From Elysia crispata (taxonomy: Eukaryota; Mollusca; Gastropoda; Plakobranchidae): DNA of 64,000 nucleotides. Position numbers and translations under genes: made by a program. Positions 56,660 to 64,000 of this stretch are shown here, one piece after another. Numbering within the stretch: the first letter of the stretch is position 1; each line of letters begins with the position of its first letter. The stretch is from positions 165,001 to 229,000 of the forward strand of contig JAWDGP010001472.1 in the NCBI GenBank assembly GCA_033675545.1, given 5' to 3'. The notes under the pieces were generated by a model. That model did not search any database. It was not told the origin of the DNA and saw nothing but the letters and a program-made list of their open reading frames with translations.

Positions 56660-58088
56660 TTACTTTCAAATACTAGGTTTTTTGTTGTTGTTATTGGTTG
56701 ATTGTTTTAGTTTTTTTCTCCCTGGTCGGTCTTGTCTTTTTTTCTAATTCAAACCTCATACAGCATTCAGCTCAGGACTGGCTACGAGACAGTTATTTGT
56801 TACGTGAAATGATTTCTTGCTGAGCAATAAAATATAAAGCGCTTTCTCAGTTACAAAACATAAAAATAATGGGCACAAGATTCCCAATACCAAAGAGTTA
56901 TTCTTCCATACCATGCAGAATTTTAGAAATCTCACAGCACTTGAAAGTTGAAGGTGTTTATCATGACAAATCCATTCTTGTCGAGGGTGATTTGGTCCTC
57001 TGCATCAAATCATCTTCACAGCTTTACATTACATGCATCCAAGTAGTCTGATTACTATTTAGTCCTTTAAAAGTTGAAAAAAGCCTTCATCCATGAAAAA
57101 ATACAATCATCTTCATATACATACATGTATTAGGTGTATTATTTTTGGTTCAGGTAAAGGAAGGAAGGGCCATAGACTTACTCTGACAAACTTCAATATG
57201 TAGAAATTATTATTTACATAGAAAGTAGATGATATAGGAGAGATCCAGAAACAGTGCCACATAAAAAAATGATAAGATGATCAATGACAAAATATTGCTC
57301 CAACATAACATAACATAACAATCTATCAATTCATTTTGCAGTTTTTGCTCCTAGCTATAAAACAATAAAAAAAAGTACCAGTCTCATTCAGAACACAGTT
57401 ACTTTTCTTTCATGATTAGTACTGTTTACTATTTTACTTGCAGAGCATATAACAGCTATGAAACTCACTGAAATCTTCTTGCCAGACTTGACAGACTGAG
57501 ATTGATATGTATCTTGAACTCATTTTGTTCCTTTATCTTATGGGCATCTCTAATACACAATTAGCTACAAAATTCAGTGGGATCAAATGAATAATGGCTA
57601 GATCACCAGATTTATTACAGAGAGGCATTGTTTGAAATTCTAAAGCTTTCTGTATTTGTGTATATGAAGAATTAGTCATAGTTGTATCGGTTGCTATAGT
57701 TTAGAAGACCACACGGAATATTTCTGTTAATATGCGACCAAAATATGATAAAAATATAGATAAGTGAGAATGAATTGAAATTAAGAAGGTACTATTTAAA
57801 ATGCAAGAAAAGCAAATTACATTTCTCATAAAATTTATCCTTGATTCTCTAAATGCAATGAATAGAGGGATACAGTTTTAATTTTATGCTTATTATCATT
57901 CTGTCTTTCATAAAAATGTTCCAATCCTTGAAATTGTTCAGTCCTGAGTAGTGATCAGCAGCACCAGAATCTACCAGTTTAGCAGCCTTACAAGCACTCA
58001 CTTCATGTATTGGAATGAAGCCACACAAATTTGCACATAGTATACAAGTGTGCTTTTTTGTGGGAAAGAAAATTGAGAGCAGAAGTCA
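56660..58088 (-). other. 3' flank and probable 3' UTR of cortactin
   Basis: No other gene is seen. AATAAA on the - strand at 57611-57616 would give a 3' UTR of about 470 nt, but this is only a candidate signal. Confidence 0.4.
57611..57616 (-). terminator. candidate polyadenylation signal of cortactin
   Basis: TTTATT on + reads AATAAA on -, about 475 nt downstream of the cortactin stop codon. No competing exact hexamer was noticed nearer the stop. Confidence 0.3.
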
Positions 58089-58169
58089 TTACTGTTGCAG
58101 CTCCACATAGTTAGCAGGAAAGAGACCAGCGATCCCGCGACATTCTCCTCTCCACCAGCCATCATCCAC
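58089..58169 (-). CDS. CTTN: cortactin terminal exon: SH3 end
   Basis: The exon reads [20 protein letters not shown] then YVELQQ and TAA. The WW pair and the P-x-N-Y ligand-binding residues are intact. Confidence 0.96.
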   Translation of the reverse strand: MDDGWWRGECRGIAGLFPANYVELQQ

Positions 58170-61100
58170 CTGAGCATACAAAAAAAAAGTTTAAATTATT
58201 TTCTAAATACAGCACTGGCTAGTTAAACAAGAATTTTTTTTTTGTCTTTTAAATCCATATTACTCTCCAAAAAAAATTAATACTGAGACAAAAAATGTGT
58301 TGACAGAAGACTAAAGACAGAAAAAATAGAGGAGACCTGAAAAAGCTTATAATTTTATTTCAAATGTCCCTTAACAAAAGCAAGAAATAAAATGTGATTT
58401 GACAAACGTTTGAGCAAGGAAAATGCATCATTTGTTTAAGGTCATGCTTGTCCCATGCCAGAAAAGGTAGCAGGTAATCAACACTAACTGCTAACTATCT
58501 GCCTCTGTTTTGACCTGACAGTCTCATGGTTCACACATTTATTAGCAACTATCCCACATTATTTTGACCTGTCTCTTCCACACTTAACACATTCCCTACC
58601 GGCTTTCCACCTTTTTGTTAAATCTGACATTCCCACACTTAACACATTCCCGACTGGGTTTCCACCATTTTGTTTAATCTGACATTCCCACACTTAACAC
58701 ATTCCCTACTAAATTTCCACCTTTTTGTTTAATCTGACATTCCCAGACTTAACACAATTGCTAATGGATTTACACGTCTTTGTTTAATCTGACATGCCCA
58801 CACTTAACATATTTGCTAATGATGGCTATCCAGCTTTGTTTTGAATTTGATCCAACACTCCCACAGTTAAAACTAGCTTGCAACTGCCTCCCTTTTTCCA
58901 GCCTAGTCACCATGCGAGTGTTTACAGATTTTCTACTGACAATCCACTGGTGTTTTGATCAATCACTTCAATCATAAATACCTTCGCTATCAACTGCTGT
59001 ATCTATCTTTTTAACGCCTAGGGTCTAGAGACATCTTTAAAACAATGAGTTTAGAATATGACTTCTGAAGGAAATATGAGGCTTGACATTTGATGCCATT
59101 TGATTTGAATGGAAAGCTAAAAATGCTCAATACTTCAGACAGATAGTAAGGCGATACTTAAGAATTCAGAACTTAAACTTCCAATTAAAACAAGGGAAAC
59201 CACTTTATCTTTTGCAAAGGAAACTCAAAATTTCCATCCTAGCTAATTGTGAGCTTGGCTATTTTTAGTCAGCTCATCATTCATCTGAGGGTAACCTGAT
59301 AATCAGAAAGTTTTTAAATCAAATGAATCAACCTTCACATAATTATATAAATTAAATAAGAACGTCAACAAATCATACCATTACAAAAAAATTAACTCAG
59401 AATGTCAACACATCACACCATTATAAAAACTGAATCAGATTGTTAACAAATCAGACGATTATAAAAACTATATCAGACTGTCAACAAATTACATCATTAC
59501 CATAACTTTGAAGGAATTTTTGGCTACCATAAGATAAGGAGCAAAGACTTTACAAAGAATTTAAGATTATTCAGACAAGTGAGGAGACACGCAATGACAC
59601 TGAGACCAGGATGTTCAGACAAGTGAGGAGACACGCAATGACACTGAGACCAGGATGTTCAGACAAATGAGGAGACACACAATGACACTCAGACCAGGTT
59701 GTTCAGACAAGTGGGGAGACACACAAGAATACTGAGACCAGGATGTTCAGACAAGTGAGGAGATACACCATAACACTGAGATCAGGATGTTCAGACAAGT
59801 GAGCAGACACACCATGACACTCAGACCAGGTTGTTCAGACAAGTGAGGAGACACACAAGAATACTGAGACCAGAATGTTCAGACAAGTAAGCAGATACAC
59901 CATGATTCTGAGACCAGGATGTTCAGACAAGTGAGCAGACACACCATGACACAGAGACCAGGATGTTCAGACAAGTGAGCAGACACACCATGACACAGAG
60001 ACCAGGATGTTTAGACAGGTTAGGAGACACAATGGTACTGAAACCAGGATATTCACACAGGTTAGGAGACATGATGATACTGAGACCAGGTTATTCACAC
60101 AGGTTAGGAGACACAATGATACTGAGACCAGGATATTCACACAGGTTAGGAGACACGTCATGATTCTGAAACCAGGATGTTCACACAGATTAGGAGACAC
60201 ACTATGATACTGAGACCAGGATATTCACACAGGTTAGGAGACACACCATGAAACTGAGACATGGATGTTTTAGACAGGTTAGGAGGCACACAATAATACT
60301 GAGATCAGGAAAACTTTAAGCCTTAATAATCCTAAAAAATGTTATACCTAGATTGCCTTTTTTTTTGCTTTAGTGTATATTTCTTTTTCTCAAAACATAA
60401 TTTCCAAAGTATGCTTTATTTAAATTTTATACACATAAATCATAATATTTGCTCACACACCTCCAAATTTATTTTGTGTTCTGGAGAAATTGATTTTTTT
60501 TTTGTTTTTTGTTTTTTTTTTGGGGGGGGATCGCTTTTTTTTTTAATTAATGATCTGTTTAACTTTTTTTTAAAGAGACTAGAACATAGCCAAAATGAGA
60601 AAAACTGGTGTTTTCATATGATACTCAACTCACCATCTCAATGTTTGTTATGATTTCATCTGGGTCAAAGGTCAGCTCATCATCGTCAGCTGAAAACAAA
60701 AAAAAGTTAGATAGAAATAAATTATTTGCGTCTTTCAAACACACTGATCAGATACTGTTTGGACATCTCATTTCTCAAGCTGTTTATTGCCTTGTCATAA
60801 AAGAACAAAAGGGATAATGAAGATTTTATAAATATCTATATACACACACACACATAAGATAAAGATTGCCTCGTGATCGATGCGAGGCCTGGACAATTTC
60901 AAAACAGCTGCAAAAGAAACTGGCGGCTAAAGAAATATGATTCCTACGGAGAATACTAAAAATCATTCGGACTGCAAAGAAATCAAACAAAAGAGTGTTA
61001 CAAAGCTAATACAACAGTCATAAACAGAATACGTAAACACCAGGCAAAGTTTTATGTCCATGTGATGAGAAGATAGAAACTAGAACATCTTGTGATAATA

Positions 61101-63908
61101 GAATGATTGGAGGAAAACAGCCAGAAAAAAAGATGGATGGAATAACAAAGTGGCTAAATGTAGGAAGAATGATAGATGCACTAAATGATCACCTACGTTA
61201 AAGAGCAGAGCACCTGATATATATGTGTGTATGTGTTGTTTTTTTCTTAATTTTTAATTTTATTAGACATCAGAATGGATTCATAATCCATGTCATTACC
61301 ATTATAAAAAGCAATGCATGGAAAAGCTGCAGGTAAGGAACTTCTGAAATCTCGAATTGAAAAATGAATTTGGTGTTTCCTTTTTCTTTGCTTTCAAGAA
61401 AAAATACCTAACTGCCAAAGAGGCAAGGGAATTATACAACAAGGACTGATATTCTCCAGCAAAGGCATACTCAATAATTAAAACAAATCCACCCTTATTC
61501 TTCAAGGATAATATTGGATGTTAAGCCATGAAAGTCACCAGAGATAAAAAGATGAAAAGATCACTCATAAATAGAATATGTAAATGCCAAGCAACCTTTC
61601 TTGGCCATATGATGAGAAGAGAGAAACTAGAACATTTTGTGACAACTGGAATGATAGAGGAAAAACAGTGTGAAAAGATATTGGATGGACTAACATATGG
61701 CTGAAAGTAGGAAGTGTGACAGAAGCATTGAAAGCAAAGAGGGATAGAGATGAGTGGTAGGTCATGATCGCCTATGCTAAAGAGCACTGCGCCTGCTTGA
61801 TTGATGCTTACTGACCTGCCTGATAGTCATAGAGTGCAATAGCTGTATAGCCTGATTCTGCTGCAGTCGGCTCCTCTAGTTGGGACTCCACTTCCTGTGA
61901 CTGCGGCTCTGGCTCTGGCTCAGGCTCTGGATCTGGTTCGTATGTGGGCTCAGTTTCTGGGTCATACCTGTGCTGAGGCTCCAGTTCCGGTTCAGGTTGC
62001 TGCTGCGCCTGCCTTTCCTCTTCTTCTTCCTGCTCCTGCTCACGCTGGAGCCTCTCCTGAAACAAGGAGACAATTTCAACTACCAGAAAAATGTCAGTAA
62101 CACGACTGATAGAAGGGAACAATGTAAGGTGCCAGAAACATGTCAGTAACACGGTTGAGAGATGGAGACAAGTCTGCCAGAAATTAGCGGTAATATGATT
62201 GAGAGAAGCGGACAATGTAAGTGGCAGACGTTGTTACTAATATGGTAAAAAGAAAGCACATGGTCAGAACAGCAAGGCATGTATATTGCAAGAGAAACTA
62301 GGAACATAAGTAAAGATGGAGAAAAATCAAGCAGATAAAAAGATTGCAAAACAAAAAAAAGAAGAACATGTAGAAAGATGGAGAAAATAGTACCAGATCG
62401 AGAGCCAGAGATGACAGGAACAAAATAAATTATTTGGTTGATGAAAAGAAGAGGGGCAAATAGAAAGATTGAAAAATTAGGAACAAACTAAAAGAGGGAG
62501 AAAACAGGGATAAACAGAGAGATACGAGGGTACCTGTCTCATCCTCTCCTGCTCCTCTTGCTCTCTCTTCTCTCGTGCTTCTCGCCTGGCACGCTCCTCT
62601 TGGGCTCTTTTCTGTGCCTCCTCTTCACCTCCTCGTGCCATCTGCTCAAACCTAGCCTTCAGGTTTCGTGCACCCTCTGAGCCTGGTAGAGGAAACGAGA
62701 TGAAGGTGTTGAAGCTAAACCAAAGTCCAAATAAATTCAGAATCAAACATCTCTTGATCCATCTATTCTGTGTGTTTACTATACAGTGGTGCGTATCTTT
62801 ACATATCCAATGTCACACTGAAAATCATCAAGTCTCATAGATTATATAAGCCTGCCTAATATAGATGAAATAGGGAAGAAACTGCTGCAAGAGAATTTCA
62901 GTGGATTTTCAGAATGATATATGAGGCTTTTTTTTTATTATTATTGGATCACTTTCAATGAAACCAAACATTACTATAAAGAAAACCGACCCTTTAATTG
63001 GAAAGTCCTTAAGAAACCAATCCTCAAGAGAACATAAATAGCCTACTTCCCAACAAAGGTCAAGATAATAATTTTTTAGACATTTAGGTTGTGATTGAAG
63101 GACAAGACGATAATGGTAAATCTTACTATTAACTTTTTTTTTAAAACTCTTGTCATTGAGGAAGATTTGAGGTTGAAAAAGTTCCTGGCACAGGAGGCAC
63201 GTGATTAAATGTTCATTTGCATGAGTCTTTACTGGGAGGGAAATAACTTGTGAATCATTCTGCCCCTATGAACATGTTCACAAGAGCTAAACAAACAAAC
63301 AAAAAAAATTTACAGCTTTACTCTATAAATCCTGGGCAATTGAAGTAAATGCTTAAGTAAATTATAATGTGCTGATTACAATTAAACATATTTACATGTA
63401 CTGATAAGGAGTAAGCCTTTGAAGTCTCTGTCTTCCTCATATATAGTGTGATATGTCTTCAGGAAAAAAATTAGATCACTCACTTCCTTCAGCTTTTGTC
63501 TTCTGATACCCTGACTTGACACCCTCCATGTCGTCATATGAGCCAGCAGTCTGAGGAAAGAAAAAAAAGGGTCAAAACAAAGAAGTTTGAACCAATAATT
63601 TCTCTTGGCCACAACATTTCAATGCCATGCTGGTCACATTGTTTGAACTTGATTTTCCAACTTATAAAGTATATACATTTCTTAAAATTTATCATGTTTT
63701 TGAGAAATCCTTTACTTTAGAGCTCTCGATCCGTCTCCTACCTGGTCCTTACGATCCTCTTCCACACCAAACCTCCCACCGAATCCTTTCTTCATGTCTG
63801 TCTGAGACGGATGAAGCTCTGTGTGTGTGTCTGCCTGGTAGCCAAGGGCAGACTTGTCCTGGCGATCCGACTGAACACCAAACTTCCCACCAAAACCCTT
63901 AGAGTAAT
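58089..63908 (-). CDS. CTTN: cortactin (actin-binding, SH3 protein), 3' part; 5' end outside window
   Basis: Exons in transcript order: 63908-63742, 63550-63484, 62682-62534, 62056-61816, 60689-60634, 58169-58089. All are bounded by AG/GT and the phases fit, giving 253 residues and a TAA stop. Cortactin binds F-actin and the Arp2/3 complex at the cell cortex and recruits partners through its SH3 domain. Visible parts are one full and one partial 37-residue cortactin repeat ([37 protein letters not shown]), a highly charged helical segment, a Glu/Pro-rich linker with Tyr residues (PTYEPD) that could be kinase targets, and a complete SH3 domain ([27 protein letters not shown]). The linker is shorter than in mammals. 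The N-terminal acidic Arp2/3-binding region and earlier repeats must lie beyond 64000. Confidence 0.96.
58565..58815. repeat. 55-bp minisatellite (~4.5 copies) in cortactin intron
   Basis: ACACTTAACACATTCCCTAC...TTTAATCTGACATTCCC units start at 58580, 58635, 58690, 58745 and 58800. Confidence 0.92.
59340..59510. repeat. ~45-bp degenerate tandem repeat (4 copies)
   Basis: The unit resembles CCATTATAAAAACTGAATCA followed by GA-TGTCAACAAATCAGA. The copies are diverged. Confidence 0.75.
59572..60310. repeat. 44-bp minisatellite (~17 copies) in cortactin intron
   Basis: The unit is CAGACAAGTGAGGAGACACG followed by CAATGACACTGAGACCAGGATGTT. The left copies carry GTTCAGACAAGTGAG and the right copies (after about 60050) ATTCACACAGGTTAGG, so two subtypes are spatially separated. 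Confidence 0.95.
60634..60689 (-). CDS. CTTN: cortactin exon: SH3 middle
   Basis: The exon is 56 bp and reads (A)[18 protein letters not shown], the RT-loop side of the SH3 domain. The acceptor is GTTTTCAG and the donor ATG|GTGAGT. Confidence 0.95.
60868..61205 (+). mobile_element. non-LTR retrotransposon 3' fragment (copy 1)
   Basis: The translated order [48 protein letters not shown] and RKLEHL matches the conserved C-terminal tail downstream of the reverse transcriptase in LINE-type elements (W-FLRR-L-I-WT--K-N--VL, then RK-Q--F-GH). Stops and frame changes show decay. It lies opposite to cortactin in an intron. Confidence 0.75.
61535..61790 (+). mobile_element. non-LTR retrotransposon 3' fragment (copy 2)
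   Basis: It reads [35 protein letters not shown] and AKRDRDEW, then IAYAKEH. It matches the end of copy 1 and extends slightly further; the two are diverged relatives. It adjoins the cortactin exon at 61816. Confidence 0.75.
61816..62056 (-). CDS. CTTN: cortactin exon: Glu/Pro linker and SH3 start
   Basis: The exon starts [20 protein letters not shown] and passes through repeated PEPE dipeptides (about 20 residues of alternating Pro/Glu). It includes the Tyr-bearing [13 protein letters not shown] and enters the SH3 domain with [11 protein letters not shown]. The donor is G|GTCAGT. Confidence 0.95.
62534..62682 (-). CDS. CTTN: cortactin exon: charged helix start
   Basis: The exon reads [20 protein letters not shown] and on to [24 protein letters not shown] corresponds to the NIRANFENLA of vertebrate cortactin. 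It is strongly charged and probably helical or coiled coil. Confidence 0.94.
62683..63483 (-). other. cortactin intron; nothing recognised
   Basis: AT-rich intron with no repeat or gene that I can identify. Confidence 0.7.
63484..63550 (-). CDS. CTTN: cortactin exon
   Basis: The exon is 67 bp and reads [20 protein letters not shown] then EG, with a split Ser codon into the next exon. The acceptor is CTTTCCTCAG and the donor GTGAGT. It corresponds to the linker between the repeats and the helical segment. Confidence 0.92.
63742..63908 (-). CDS. CTTN: cortactin exon: actin-binding repeats
   Basis: The exon reads (D)[37 protein letters not shown] and [17 protein letters not shown]. The acceptor is GATGCAG and the donor CAG|GTAGGA; it ends in phase 0. 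The second repeat is truncated, as is the last repeat in vertebrate cortactin. Confidence 0.96.
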
Positions 63909-64000
63909 CTGCATCACACAAAAGGGAAATAAAGATATGTATCAATGAACTTACTGGTATGGTCAACAAGTGAGTTTGCTCCTCTAAAGAGCAAAGAAAA

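Overview
This window is eukaryotic animal DNA, most likely from a mollusc and probably a heterobranch gastropod. It contains two ordinary intron-split animal genes embedded in a very repeat-rich, AT-rich background. There is no bacterial-type gene organisation. The mollusc assignment is an inference. It rests on the gene models, the many TCTAGATCTAGA-type tracts, the 'AAGGGCAATAACTC'-type dispersed repeat, Mag-like Ty3/gypsy elements and a DIRS element.

Layout. 1-5.6 kb: a GA-rich microsatellite tract, then two adjoining, related minisatellites (44-46 bp and 48 bp units), then sequence with no gene that I can see. 5.6-15.5 kb: two nested Ty3/gypsy LTR retrotransposons. The outer one (B, 5644-15486, 234-bp LTRs) is split inside gag by the inner one (A, 6716-11782, 181-bp LTRs). 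Target-site duplications, a primer-binding site that fits tRNA-Ser(GCT) (inner element) and polypurine tracts can be read directly. 15.5-19.4 kb: a 31-bp minisatellite, 61 uninterrupted TAG units, a GA tract, a TCTAGA-rich stretch and the presumed upstream region of the first gene.

20.4-50.0 kb (+): a TIGAR-like fructose-2,6-bisphosphatase of the histidine phosphatase superfamily. Five coding exons have consistent phases and splice sites; the short 5' exon encoding the start is not settled. Its ~20-kb fourth visible intron is packed with repeats. These are an unclassified block, a tRNA-derived SINE, a 93-bp minisatellite, a complete but decayed DIRS tyrosine-recombinase retrotransposon (about 33880-39993) with a Harbinger-like deletion derivative inside its ORF1, a 3.3-kb array of 26-bp units, a pogo/Tigger-like transposase relic and a 2.7-kb array of 50-bp units.

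50-58 kb: the intergenic space between two convergent genes. It carries short minisatellites and a 1.2-kb pogo-like element that keeps only the DNA-binding part of its transposase. 58.1-63.9 kb (-): the 3' half of a cortactin gene (last actin-binding repeats, charged helix, Glu/Pro-rich linker and SH3 domain); its 5' part lies beyond the window. Its last introns also hold minisatellites and LINE fragments.

TIGAR and cortactin have no obvious functional link. They are simply convergent neighbours. The most notable content is the transposon architecture and the relation of the minisatellites to the transposons. Nothing here looks like a wholly new gene system.
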